Assembly: GCA_001602435.1 (NCBI GenBank)
Contig: CP012156.1
Location: forward strand, 764,001-828,000
DNA: 64,000 bases
From: Hyphomonadaceae bacterium UKL13-1
Lineage (GTDB): Bacteria > Pseudomonadota > Alphaproteobacteria > Caulobacterales > Aquidulcibacteraceae
Direction: 5' to 3'
Shown: piece after piece, positions 52,085 through 61,436 of the stretch
How the letters are laid out: each line of letters opens with the position of its first letter
How positions within the stretch are numbered: the first letter of the stretch is position 1
Position numbers and translations under genes: made by a program
The notes under the pieces: model-generated
Told to the model about the DNA's origin: nothing
Seen by the model: the letters and a program-made list of their open reading frames with translations, nothing else
Databases searched by the model: none

Positions 52085-52684
52085 ATGTGGCGATGGCTTA
52101 TCTGTGGCGTCTTGGGCCTAGGTCTTGGGGTGGGCTCTGCACTGGCTGTCTCAGGCGGCCTGTTTAGCGACGCGAAGCTTGTTTCAGGTCGTTGGTCGAC
52201 CGATCCAACGGTCGGGGCCGCGGCTGCAAACCCGTGGTTACGCGCGACCATCGCGCGGGTTGGCCTGTTGGCGCTCACCAAGGAAGAGACGGTCTATTTC
52301 AACCGTGATGTCGATGATGACGGCGCTAAGCTGGTTGAAGGCTGTACCTATGCTTTGAGCGGTGAGGCGATCCCGACGCGTTGGTGGTCGATTACAATTT
52401 ATGGGGCCGATCAGATGTTGCCGGTCAATACGGATGCGGCAAGTTCTATCGATGCCACCCGCGCCCTTATTGCTCCTGCAACGACGTGGACGGGGACTTT
52501 AAGCCCCACACGGCCCACAACGCCTGGGCCTTGGCTGTCCAGCAAGGGTGGTGGCACCTATTCTTTGACCATCCGCCTGTATAATCCGCAATCGGTTGAG
52601 AAGTCCGCACTGCAGGCCTTGAAGCTGCCCAGCGTCAAGAAAGTCTCCTGCACCCAAACTCCAGCTTCCGGAGGGGTAAACTAA
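52085..52684 (+). CDS. DUF1214 domain protein
   Basis: A 199-residue membrane-anchored protein with an N-terminal helix (WLICGVLGLGLGVGSALAVS). The DUF1214 core reads GEAIPTRWWSITIYGADQML, GGTYSLTIRLYNPQ. Two ATGs occur at 52079 and 52085; GGGGAGG sits directly against the first but six bases before the second, so I take 52085. The gene ends TAATGG, overlapping the start of the DUF1254 gene, so the two are coupled. Function unknown. Confidence 0.82.
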   Translation: MWRWLICGVLGLGLGVGSALAVSGGLFSDAKLVSGRWSTDPTVGAAAANPWLRATIARVGLLALTKEETVYFNRDVDDDGAKLVEGCTYALSGEAIPTRWWSITIYGADQMLPVNTDAASSIDATRALIAPATTWTGTLSPTRPTTPGPWLSSKGGGTYSLTIRLYNPQSVEKSALQALKLPSVKKVSCTQTPASGGVN

Positions 52685-53238
52685 TGGCGCAAGATAAAAA
52701 GAAGCCCGGCTGGCTGAAGCCTTTGGCGTTTGGGGCCTTGCTAGCGGTTTTGGGTCATTTACTGACCATTGGCCTGATCCCTAGCGTGATCATGAATATC
52801 GCAATGAAGCGGATTGCCGAAGCCTCTGGTGGCATTAATCGGCTCGCGCATGGCAATATGGTCACGCCTCAGAACCAGCAGATTGTGCGCTCTTCGCCCG
52901 ATCTTGCCTATTCCACGTGCGCCCTCGACCTCAGCAAAGGCCCTGTCCGGGTCTTTATCGGCAAAGGTGCTGATTATACATCAGCGGCCTTCTATGCTGG
53001 CAATACCGACAATGTCTTCACCCTGAATGACCGCAAAATCGGCCCAGAGGGTGCGCAAATCATGGTGGTCTCGGCCCGATCACCGATTGCGGCCAAACCC
53101 GGCGAAGTCGTCGTCAGTCTGCCAAGCGATAAGGGCCTCTTGCTGGTTCGTCGTCTTGCCCCGAGTGCCGAGGCGTTCAAGCGCGTGCAAGGGGAGCGCG
53201 CCAAGGATTTTTGTCGCACCGTTACAGATGGGATGTGA
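52684..53238 (+). CDS. DUF1254 domain protein
   Basis: A 184-residue protein with an N-terminal membrane helix (FGALLAVLGHLLTIGLIPSV) and a short DUF1254-like domain (QQIVRSSPDLAYSTCALDLS). In many bacteria DUF1254 and DUF1214 are joined in that order in one long protein; here they are two small coupled genes in the opposite order. The next gene starts inside its stop codon (TGATG). Confidence 0.8.
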   Translation: MAQDKKKPGWLKPLAFGALLAVLGHLLTIGLIPSVIMNIAMKRIAEASGGINRLAHGNMVTPQNQQIVRSSPDLAYSTCALDLSKGPVRVFIGKGADYTSAAFYAGNTDNVFTLNDRKIGPEGAQIMVVSARSPIAAKPGEVVVSLPSDKGLLLVRRLAPSAEAFKRVQGERAKDFCRTVTDGM

Positions 53239-53960
53239 TGGCCGAGCTGCTCCAGACTCCGATTGAGGTTTTTGAAACGCAGGGCCGAACCGCGCGCGTC
53301 TATCACCACGGGCGCGAACCTATCAAAGTCGTGGTGCTAGACGATTATCTGCCAGATCCTGAAGCGATTATGGACCTTGCCGTGGCCGGGCCAGCCTTTG
53401 CGCCGAACGGGCCCTTTTATCCAGGTATTCGGGCACCTGTGCCGCCATCATCGTTTCAAACTTTGCTCGGGCCCTTGGCAGAAATTCTTCCGCGATGCTT
53501 TGACTATTCCGGGCGCGCAGGTCTGCGCGAGTGCAATTTCTCGCTGGTGACGACGCCTTCAGATCAGTTGCAACCGATCCAGCGTTTGCCGCATTTCGAC
53601 AGTCTCGAATATGGTCGCGTCGCGGCGCTTCTCTATCTGTGTCGTGGCGAGAACCAAGGCGGCACAGCCTTTTACCGGCAACGCAGCACAGGATTTGAAA
53701 GTGTCGATGCGGGCCGTTTTCCGGCTTTTGAAGCGGCGCTACACGCCGATGTGGCGCGCCACGGTCTGCCCGATTTCGGCTATATCAATGAGACCAGTCC
53801 GCTATATGAAATGATTGGCCGCCATCAGGCGCGCTTTAACCGCATGATTGTCTATCTCAGCTCCAGCCTTCATTGCGCCCATATTCCAGATGACTTTGTT
53901 TTTGATCTAAATCCTGCCACGGGACGGCTGACGGTGAATGCGTTTTTAGGTATGGATTGA
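53238..53960 (+). CDS. DUF6445-type protein, likely 2-oxoglutarate/Fe(II) oxygenase-like fold
   Basis: A 240-residue protein. The pattern of a double-stranded beta-helix oxygenase is visible: HxD as His119-Phe-Asp121 in LPHFDSLEYGR, GGTAFYRQ, a second metal His at 212 or 215 in SSLHCAHIP, and an Arg in GRLTVNAFLG (Arg230) that could bind 2-oxoglutarate. Proteins of this family often occur in TonB-dependent receptor loci with tryptophan-halogenase-like genes. The ATG overlaps the upstream TGA by one base. Enzyme activity is inference. Confidence 0.72.
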   Translation: MAELLQTPIEVFETQGRTARVYHHGREPIKVVVLDDYLPDPEAIMDLAVAGPAFAPNGPFYPGIRAPVPPSSFQTLLGPLAEILPRCFDYSGRAGLRECNFSLVTTPSDQLQPIQRLPHFDSLEYGRVAALLYLCRGENQGGTAFYRQRSTGFESVDAGRFPAFEAALHADVARHGLPDFGYINETSPLYEMIGRHQARFNRMIVYLSSSLHCAHIPDDFVFDLNPATGRLTVNAFLGMD

Positions 53961-54020
53961 GGCGCTGGGGCGGGTCATGGCCGCAGCTTCGGCCGAAGCC
54001 ATGACCCGCTTGGTAAAATC

Positions 54021-54737
54021 CTAATCCTCTAGCTTGAAGCTGATCGTATAGCGGGCAGGATAGGCGACTGCGATTCCGTCGATTGTTTGGGGCTGGAACG
54101 TCCAAGCCTCCACCGCTTTGCGAGCAGCCTCTGCGAAGCCGTAGCCCTTCGGTGCCTCATTGGTCACTGTCAAATTGGCCACTTTACCTTGGGCGGTGAC
54201 CGTGAAGCTCAACGTGACTTCGCCGGAGATTTCCCGGTCGAGCGCCTTGCGCGGAAAGCCAGGATTAGCCCCGGCTTGGCGGATGGGGTTGATGATCAGA
54301 CGGGGGGCAGGTGGGGCTTCAGGCGCAATCTCTGTCGGCATGGTGCCTACGGCTGGTCCCAATGTCTCACCACCCCCTGTGAAGGCCACAGGCCCTTCAC
54401 CCACCGGTCCAATGGGCAGGCTATCGACCGGGCCAAGCGGCACGACTTCGGTTGTGGGCCTCTCTGTCAATGTTGGTGTGTTGTCTGGGGTTTGTTGGAC
54501 TTGCTTGTTTTTGACGGGCTTTTCCGGTTCGGGCTTGGGCGGGATGATCGGCTTTGGTGGGTCGCGGGGGGCTACGGCTATCGGCGGCGGTTCGGGCATT
54601 TGCAGCTTTTGGATCGTGGGAACATAGGTCAAGGCGAGATATCCAAGGCCGATCCAAAGGATCCCAGACCCCGTTAGTGCGGCTGTTCGATACAGCAGTT
54701 TTTGGGTGGGGGGTGCGAGGGCATGGGACTGTTTCAT
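54021..54737 (-). CDS. tonB: Energy transducer TonB
   Basis: A 238-residue TonB protein that carries proton-motive energy from ExbB/ExbD to outer-membrane receptors. One membrane helix (AALTGSGILWIGLGYLALTYV) is followed by a periplasm-spanning Pro/Lys-rich stretch (DPPKPIIPPKPEPEKPVK) and the C-terminal TonB fold (QAGANPGFPRKALDREISGE, VTLSFTV, ARYTISFKLED). AGGAGA with seven-base spacing fixes the ATG at 54737. No exbB/exbD is nearby. It is divergent from the GMC gene, with two direct repeats between them. It may serve the large receptor at 19798, among others. Confidence 0.9.
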   Translation of the reverse strand: MKQSHALAPPTQKLLYRTAALTGSGILWIGLGYLALTYVPTIQKLQMPEPPPIAVAPRDPPKPIIPPKPEPEKPVKNKQVQQTPDNTPTLTERPTTEVVPLGPVDSLPIGPVGEGPVAFTGGGETLGPAVGTMPTEIAPEAPPAPRLIINPIRQAGANPGFPRKALDREISGEVTLSFTVTAQGKVANLTVTNEAPKGYGFAEAARKAVEAWTFQPQTIDGIAVAYPARYTISFKLED

Positions 54738-54809
54738 GACGTTGTCTCCTATAGCTGGAGCTGAACAGCTGGTTTGCTGGCCAGTGTTATAACAATTAAA
54801 ACAGATTTC

Positions 54810-54842
54810 CGTTACGTCAAGCACTAAGTTTACGTTACGTCA
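54810..54842. promoter_or_regulatory. Direct repeats in the tonB/GMC divergent promoter region
   Basis: CGTTACGTCA occurs at 54810-54819 and again at 54833-54842, 23 bp apart, in the 212-base spacer between divergent tonB and the GMC gene. A related TTGACG follows. Tandem sites of this kind fit a transcription factor that controls one or both genes. Confidence 0.4.
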
Positions 54843-54949
54843 TGTTGACGGCAGTGTCATTTTTTGCGGCCAATCCGAGAAAGCACTTTCATTTGAGTTG
54901 GTCTTGGCTAAGCTGTCGGCAAATCAAAGCAAAAACAGAGGACACTGGG

Positions 54950-56593
54950 ATGAGCGAAGCCAATCTGCCTGCGGGCGAAACCTATGACTACATCATCATT
55001 GGCGCAGGTAGCGCGGGTTGCGTTTTGGCAAATCGACTCACGGCGGATCCAAAAACTCGAGTCCTGCTGTTGGAAGCCGGCGGGAAGGACACCTCACCTC
55101 TGATTCACATCCCAGTGGGCTATGCCGAGACCTTGAAGGATCCCAAGGTCAATTGGCTCTATCAGACCGAAGAAGACCCCGGCACCAATGGACGCCAGCA
55201 TGTTTGGCCACGCGGCAAAGTGCTGGGCGGGTCCAGCTCGATCAACGGCCTTCTCTATATTCGTGGCCAACAGCGCGACTATGACATCTGGCGACAATTG
55301 GGCTGCGAAGGCTGGGGCTGGGATGATTGCTCGCCCTATTTCTTGAAGTCGCAAAACCAAGAACGATCCGGCATGGAAGGGCACGCGACAGGCGGCCCCT
55401 TAAATGTGTCCGACGTGACGCAAAAACATCCCGTCTCAGATGCCGTTATTCAGGCTGGCATTGAAGCCGGTATTCCGCGCAATGACGACGTCAATGGCGA
55501 GAACCAAGAAGGCATTGGCTATTACCAATTGACAGTGAAGAATGGCATGCGCTGCTCGGCTGCGGTGGCCTATCTCAATCCCATCAAGCATCGCACAAAC
55601 TTGACGATCCGCACCCATGCACTGGCGCATAAGGTCTTGTTTGACGGCAAGCGGGCGACAGGGGTTTTATTCTCTGTCGATGGCGATTTGATCACGGCGT
55701 CTGCCAAGCATGAGGTTATTCTCTCCGGCGGGGCGATCAACTCACCACAATTGTTGCAATTGTCGGGCATCGGCCCTGCAGATTTGCTCAAGCGCCATGG
55801 CATTGACGTCAAAGTCGACGCGCCGGGCGTAGGCGAAAATCTGCGCGACCATTATGTCGTGGGCATGCGCTATCGCCTGAAGGCAGGGGTAAAGTCGGTC
55901 AATGAAATGACCAAGGGCCTGACCTTTGTTGGCGAGGTTTTGAAGTTTCTCTTCCAGCGCAAAGGCCTATTGACCCTTTCGGCGGCCCATATCGCCGCCT
56001 TTGTGAAGACGCGGCCAGACCTCGAAACCCCCGATGTTCAATATCATATTCTGCCCGCCACCATGGACCAGAAGAAGCTGTTTGAAGAGCAAAAAATGGT
56101 GCTGGAAGACCAACCTGGCCTCACCATCGCACCATGCCAATTGCGGCCGGAAAGCACGGGGCGGATTCAAATCAAGTCTGCAGACCCCAGTCAGCATGCG
56201 GGTATTTGGCCTAATTATCTGGCCGATAGCTTGGATCAGCAAACCATTGTTGAAGGCCTGAAGATTGGCCGTCGCATGGCTGAGGCACCCTCTTTGGCGG
56301 GCTTGATCGAGGCGGAGATGGAGCCGGGCAATGGCGTTGTGAGTGACGAACAATTCCTCGCCTATGCCCGCGAAACAGGCTCAACCATTTATCACCCGGT
56401 TGGGACGGCAAAGATGGGCCGCGATCCGATGGCGGTGGTGGATCCCCAGCTTCGTGTGATCGGGGTGGAGGGCTTACGGGTTGTCGATGCCTCGATCATG
56501 CCGCGTCTGATTTCGGGCAATACGAATGCGCCGACCATCATGATCGCTGAGAAGGCGTCAGACATGATTTTGGCGGCGCGTCAGGCCGCATAA
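54950..56593 (+). CDS. GMC-family FAD oxidoreductase (choline/alcohol dehydrogenase-like)
   Basis: A 547-residue flavoprotein. The ADP-binding motif YDYIIIGAGSAGCVLANRL is at the N-terminus, GKVLGGSSSINGLLYIRGQ and GGAINSPQLLQLSGIGP are the GMC signatures, and YHPVGTAKMG carries the catalytic His. The last 30 residues include VVDASIMPRLISGNTNAPT. It oxidises an alcohol, perhaps aliphatic, as in the AlkJ/BetA group. The frame is open from 54842, but the ATG at 54950 after AGAGGA matches the family start. Divergent from tonB; ends two bases from the convergent PBP stop. Confidence 0.9.
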   Translation: MSEANLPAGETYDYIIIGAGSAGCVLANRLTADPKTRVLLLEAGGKDTSPLIHIPVGYAETLKDPKVNWLYQTEEDPGTNGRQHVWPRGKVLGGSSSINGLLYIRGQQRDYDIWRQLGCEGWGWDDCSPYFLKSQNQERSGMEGHATGGPLNVSDVTQKHPVSDAVIQAGIEAGIPRNDDVNGENQEGIGYYQLTVKNGMRCSAAVAYLNPIKHRTNLTIRTHALAHKVLFDGKRATGVLFSVDGDLITASAKHEVILSGGAINSPQLLQLSGIGPADLLKRHGIDVKVDAPGVGENLRDHYVVGMRYRLKAGVKSVNEMTKGLTFVGEVLKFLFQRKGLLTLSAAHIAAFVKTRPDLETPDVQYHILPATMDQKKLFEEQKMVLEDQPGLTIAPCQLRPESTGRIQIKSADPSQHAGIWPNYLADSLDQQTIVEGLKIGRRMAEAPSLAGLIEAEMEPGNGVVSDEQFLAYARETGSTIYHPVGTAKMGRDPMAVVDPQLRVIGVEGLRVVDASIMPRLISGNTNAPTIMIAEKASDMILAARQAA

Positions 56594-56595
56594 AT

Positions 56596-58611
56596 CTAGC
56601 GGCCTACATTGCCTGCAGGGGCTGGTGCCGCTGCAGTCGGGTTGGGCAGTTTGCGCAAAGCGGGTAGGGCTGCCACATCCTGCCCACCCGCCGCGGCAAA
56701 CATATCCGCCAAGCTTTCGTAAAAGGCCGCCAATGTATTGGGGCTGGGCCGTTTGAGATCGTCCAAAGTTGGTAGGGGCGAGAGGGGTTTGCCCTCATGG
56801 GCGGCGGCCATGAAGTCTTCCCAGATGAGCGCGGGCAAGGTCCCGCCTGTGACCCCATTCATCGGGCTCGAACTGTCATTGCCAACCCAGACGCCGCAAA
56901 TGATATCGGACGTATAGCCAACAAACCAGGCGTCGCGAAAATTCTGCGAGGTGCCCGTCTTGCCGGCGGCTTCACGGCCACCGGGCAGACGCGCGCGCTT
57001 GCCCGTACCAAAGGCAACCACATCGGCCAGCATGGCGGTCATTTGCCGGGCGCGCAACGGTTCATAGACCTGGACCGGGGCTTTGCTTTCGCGCTGAAAC
57101 GCCACCGTACCGCGCGTCGTATCAATCCGCTCAATCAGATAGGGGTCAACGCGCACCCCATCATTGGCCAAGGTGGCATAGGCGCGTGTCATGTCCAACA
57201 GGGTCACTTCACCCGCGCCCAGTGAGATCGACAGATTGCGCGGCAACTCACTATCGATGCCCAATCGCTGAGCCAATAAGATCAAGCGATCAATGCCCAC
57301 TTCAGAGGCCAATTGGACGGCAATGGTATTGATCGAGCGCGTAAGCGCTGTCGAAAGGCTCATGGCACCCGAATAGCCGCCATTGAAATTGCGCGGTCGC
57401 CAGCCGCCAAAGCTAATCGGCTTATCCACACGGATTGTGTCGGGCGTCATGCCTTTTTCCAGCGCGGCTGCATAGACAAAGGGCTTAAAGCTGGAACCGG
57501 GTTGGCGCTTGGCCATAGTCGCCCGATTATACTTGCTTTCGTCATAATTGCGGCCCCCGACAATCGCGAGGATGCGGCCTTGCCGATCCATCGCAATCAA
57601 GGCGGCTTGGGTCACGCCGGTCCCCGTTCCATCCCCCACCAGCGCTTGAACCGCTTGCACAGCTGAAGCCTGTATCTTGGCGTCCACGGTTAGTCGGAGA
57701 ATCCGATCTGGAGCGACCTGTTTCCCAACGCTTTCCACCTCTTTTTGCGCCATATCGATGACATAGCCCATCTGGCCTTCAGGAATATCGGGCGTCACTT
57801 TTAAAGCCACAGGCTCGCGCATCGTCGCTTCTGCTGTGGCTTGGGTGATAAAGCCTGCGGCCACCATACGCTGCAGCACAACGGCGCGTCGCTCTATGGC
57901 TGGGGCTGCCGTTAAATCAACGGCCAAGCGGCCGGGTGCCTTTGGAAGGCCTGCCAACATGGATGCTTCGGCTAAAGTTAACTTGCTCGGGTGCTTGGAG
58001 AAGAAGCGCCAAGCGGCGGCGTCTATGCCATAGGCGTTTTGGCCGAAATAAATGCGGTTGAGATAGATTTCGAGGATTTGCTTCTTCGTCAGGCGGCTGT
58101 CGATCTGCCACGCCAAAACCATTTCCTGCAGCTTGCGCTTAAAGGTCTGTTCGGGGCTGAGATAGACATTCTTGACCAATTGCTGCGTGATGGTCGAAGC
58201 ACCTTGCACGGTGTGCCCAGCAGTTAGGTTTTCAAATACAGCCCGACCAATCGACCACAAGTCAACGCCACCATGCTCAAAGAAGCGCGCGTCCTCAACC
58301 GCCAGAAATGCCTGTAGAACATGGGCAGGCAGGGCATCCACGCTGACCCTGCGGCCATAACGCGGCCCGCGAATGGTAATGGTTTCTCCATTGGCATCGA
58401 CCATTTCAAGACTGGATTTGCGGTTGGCGGTCCAGATTTCTTCATTAGAGGCGATCTTAGGCAAATCCGATAGGAAGTGCCGCCACGCGGCGTAGGTTGT
58501 CAGGCAAACCAAGACGATCACGCTGACTGCCAATATGGTCAGCAAGCGCATGTGATAGGCCCTGATTTTGGCTTTGCGCTCCAATAGGTCTGCGCGAAAG
58601 ACGCCCTGCAT
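56596..58611 (-). CDS. Class A penicillin-binding protein (PBP1A family)
   Basis: A 671-residue bifunctional peptidoglycan synthase. A membrane helix is at residues 22-42. The transglycosylase domain (about 75-250) has Glu106 in AVEDARFFEHGGVD and GASTITQQLVKN. The transpeptidase has SxxK as Ser373-Lys376 in QPGSSFKPF, SxN as Ser426-Asn428 in RSINT, and KTG at 551-553 in GKTGTSQN. It lacks the long insertion of the longest PBP1A forms, so it is a medium-length version. An alternative start at MRLLTIL (residue 21) is possible. Divergent from the GTA-like cluster. Confidence 0.93.
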   Translation of the reverse strand: MQGVFRADLLERKAKIRAYHMRLLTILAVSVIVLVCLTTYAAWRHFLSDLPKIASNEEIWTANRKSSLEMVDANGETITIRGPRYGRRVSVDALPAHVLQAFLAVEDARFFEHGGVDLWSIGRAVFENLTAGHTVQGASTITQQLVKNVYLSPEQTFKRKLQEMVLAWQIDSRLTKKQILEIYLNRIYFGQNAYGIDAAAWRFFSKHPSKLTLAEASMLAGLPKAPGRLAVDLTAAPAIERRAVVLQRMVAAGFITQATAEATMREPVALKVTPDIPEGQMGYVIDMAQKEVESVGKQVAPDRILRLTVDAKIQASAVQAVQALVGDGTGTGVTQAALIAMDRQGRILAIVGGRNYDESKYNRATMAKRQPGSSFKPFVYAAALEKGMTPDTIRVDKPISFGGWRPRNFNGGYSGAMSLSTALTRSINTIAVQLASEVGIDRLILLAQRLGIDSELPRNLSISLGAGEVTLLDMTRAYATLANDGVRVDPYLIERIDTTRGTVAFQRESKAPVQVYEPLRARQMTAMLADVVAFGTGKRARLPGGREAAGKTGTSQNFRDAWFVGYTSDIICGVWVGNDSSSPMNGVTGGTLPALIWEDFMAAAHEGKPLSPLPTLDDLKRPSPNTLAAFYESLADMFAAAGGQDVAALPALRKLPNPTAAAPAPAGNVGR

Positions 58612-58742
58612 CAGCCTGAAACCCGTCCTTAAAATGAGGTCAGAGAACGCCGCTGATCCGCCCGATGGGTCAAGCTTTATCCATGTAGAAATCGACCTGC
58701 AGGGCGATCAAACGCCCCAATTTTCAGGCTTTTCGCCGCTTC

Positions 58743-60213
58743 TTGAAGTTCGAGCCGCGCGTTCTCTCAGACCGACCCCCTCATTCGGTCATCCTTGTCT
58801 TCGCCATCAACGGCCCACGCCTTTGGGCGCTTTGGAGAAAGACATGCAACGTGACAGGCAAGCCGATCCGCAAAACCATCCGGCCCTCACCCGAGCGCGA
58901 GCCGTTTCGCTGGACCTTCAACCAAGTGACCAGCCTGTCGGACGACAAACGGCAACAGTTTGTCGCGTGTTTCAGCAACAGGCAAATCAATCGGCTGCAA
59001 ACATTGTGGCCGTTTTGGGCGCGCAGCAGTCAGCTTTCTCCACCGCAAGAATGGCGGACTTGGCTCATTCTGGGCGGACGCGGATCGGGCAAAACGCGCT
59101 CGGCTGCCGAGTGGGTGCGTGAGCGGATGGAAAACGCTGTTTGCTCTCGCATGGCCTTGATTGGGCCGACCTTTGCCGATGTGCGCGATGTGATGGTCGA
59201 GGGCCAATCCGGCCTAAAGGCCATCGCCAGCCGGCGCGAACGACCCCGCTTTGAAGTCTCGCGGCGGCGCTTGGTTTGGCCCAATGGCGGCTATGCGCTT
59301 CTTTTTTCGGCTGAGGACCCAGACAGTCTGCGCGGGCCACAATTTGACGGGGCCTGGGGCGATGAAATGGCCGCTTGGTCAAAGCCTGATGCCGTTTTCG
59401 CAACCTTGAGACCCGCGCTGCGCTTGGGGCAAGAGCCCCAATTGGTGCTCTCGACGACACCAAGGCCAATCCCAGCCCTCAAGCAATTATTGGCGGACCC
59501 AACTTGCGCCGTCACCCGCTCTGCCACGCAGGATAATCGCCACTTCTTGGCGCGGGGATTTGCTGAAGATCTGGCAGCGCGCTGGCAGGGTTCTGTCTGG
59601 GCGCGGCAGGAATTGGAAGGCGAACTGGTCGAGGACCCAGAAGGCGCGCTATGGACCCGCGCGCAACTGGTCGCGGCGCAGGCCCGTCAACTCGATGCAG
59701 CCTATGACCGCGTTGTTGTCGCCATTGATCCCCCCCGCGAGTGTTGGTGCCAATGCCGATTATTGTGGGATCATCGTCGCTGCAGCCGTCGGGGAAGGGC
59801 ATCAACGCCGCGCGATCGTGCTGGCAGATCTTTCCAAGCAGGGTTTGCAGCCTTCTGAATGGGCCGCGGTGGTGGCCGAAGCTTATCAGCACTTCAAGGC
59901 CAATGTGATCATTGCCGAGGCCAATCAAGGTGGTGAAATGGTGCGCACCGTGCTGCGCCTCGCAGTCCCGCTGGCCCCCATTCGCTTGGTTCACGCCAGT
60001 CATGGCAAGCGCGCCCGCGCCGAACCCGTTGCGCTGCTCTATGCGCAGGACCGCGTCTGCCATGCGGCGCACTTCCGCGAGTTGGAGGACCAAATGTGCA
60101 GCTTTGGCGCGCCGGGCTTCACGGGCTCACCCGACCGCGTTGATGCGCTCGTCTGGGCGCTAACCGACCTCATCCTCGACCAAGGGCCTAGCCCTTCTGC
60201 CCGTAGCTTATGA
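58743..60213 (+). pseudogene. GTA/phage-type large terminase with a +1 frameshift in a C7 tract
   Basis: Two overlapping frames (58743-59858 and the frame ending 60213) together encode one terminase large subunit, which pumps DNA into heads. The first has Walker A LGGRGSGKTRSAAEW and a Walker B-like FDGAWGDEMAAW; the second has the nuclease domain starting DPPASVGANADYCG. The break is at seven C (59730-59736): with six the protein would read IDPPASVGAN without interruption. This may be a sequencing error, a real mutation, or slippage. The start is also unclear; the conserved part begins near residue 62 and a GTG at 58926 may be the true start. Next gene overlaps by ATGA. Confidence 0.85.
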
Positions 60214-61436
60214 ACGGATATTCAGTCATGGCCGTCTTTCCTCTGCTCACCCGTTTCTCAAAGTCAAAATCCAGCCCGCCAGAGGCGCGGCCTGAAGCCA
60301 AAATGGGCTCCTCGCTCTTGGCCTATACTAGCCCAGGCCGCCCAGTCTGGACGCCGCGCGACTATGGCGCACTGGCACGTGAAGGATTCCAGCGCAATGC
60401 GATTGCTTATCGCTGCGTGCGGCTGGTCGCAGAGGCTGCTGCCTCAGTACCGCTGCGGATCACGGGTCGTAACGGCCAAACACACCGTTTTTCCGCCCTC
60501 TTGGATCGCCCAAATCCAGAGCAATCCGGGCCAGAGCTGTTGGAAGCCTTCTTCGGTCACCTGCAAATCGCGGGCAATGGCTGGCTAGAGCTCGTTGCCC
60601 TGGAGGGGGAGCCACGCGAGATTTGTGCGCTGCGGCCAGACCGGGTTCGCATCATTCCGGGTGTTTCGGGTTGGCCTGCGGGTTGGGAGCATGAGGCCAA
60701 TGGCATCAAGCGACGACTTTGGCGCGATCCTGCAACTGGGCGCTCGCCCATGTGTCACCTCAAGCTCTTTAACCCGAGCGATGATCTCTATGGTCAGTCG
60801 CCTTTAGAGGCGGCTGCGATTGCGGTGGATATTCACAATGCCGGTGGGGCTTGGAATAAGGCGCTGATTGATAATGCGGCGCGGCCATCTGGGGCCTTAG
60901 TCTATCGTGGTGTGCCGGGCGCGGAACGCCTAAGTGAAGACCAATTTGAGCGCCTGAAAGCTGAACTGAGCCAAGCCCATACCGGTGCTGCAAATGCAGG
61001 CCGACCACTTCTTCTCGAAGGCGGGCTTGAATGGACGAGCATGAGCCTGACGCCGGCCGAGATGGACTTTGGCGAGGCTCGGCGCGCCGCTGCCCGCGAC
61101 ATTGCCTTAGCCTTTGGTGTGCCGCCCATGCTGCTCGGTATTCCAGGTGACGCGACCTACGCCAATTACAAAGAAGCCAATACCGCCTTCTGGCGACAAA
61201 CGATTGTGCCCTTGGTCGCCAAAGCCGCAGCAGCTTTGGCAACATGGCTAGGCCCGTGGAGTGACGAACCGCTTCTGATCCGATCCGATCTCGACCATGT
61301 GCCCGCGCTTTCGGCTGAGAGAGAAGCTTTCTGGGCACGGCTTGAGGCAACCTCCTTCCTTACCACGCAAGAAAAGCGCGCTCTGGCGGGCTTGGCACCT
61401 GCCGATTTGCCACCAGCTGAAGGGGGCAAATCATGA
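60210..61436 (+). CDS. GTA/HK97-type portal protein
   Basis: A 408-residue portal protein, the dodecameric ring through which DNA enters the head. Family features are YTSPGRPVWTPRDYGALARE, GFQRNAIAYRCVRLVAEAAA, FGHLQIAGNGWLELV and GVPPMLLGIPGDATYANYKEA, which closely fit the alphaproteobacterial GTA portal. ATGA overlaps on both sides (terminase before, small gene after) show a tight operon. Second ATG at 60228 possible. Confidence 0.93.
   Translation: MNGYSVMAVFPLLTRFSKSKSSPPEARPEAKMGSSLLAYTSPGRPVWTPRDYGALAREGFQRNAIAYRCVRLVAEAAASVPLRITGRNGQTHRFSALLDRPNPEQSGPELLEAFFGHLQIAGNGWLELVALEGEPREICALRPDRVRIIPGVSGWPAGWEHEANGIKRRLWRDPATGRSPMCHLKLFNPSDDLYGQSPLEAAAIAVDIHNAGGAWNKALIDNAARPSGALVYRGVPGAERLSEDQFERLKAELSQAHTGAANAGRPLLLEGGLEWTSMSLTPAEMDFGEARRAAARDIALAFGVPPMLLGIPGDATYANYKEANTAFWRQTIVPLVAKAAAALATWLGPWSDEPLLIRSDLDHVPALSAEREAFWARLEATSFLTTQEKRALAGLAPADLPPAEGGKS

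Noticed and set aside
58568..59122. 184-codon plus-strand frame overlapping the terminase start, considered as small terminase
   Set aside because: No helix-turn-helix or other terminase-small features, and it overlaps the Walker A region of the terminase in another frame.
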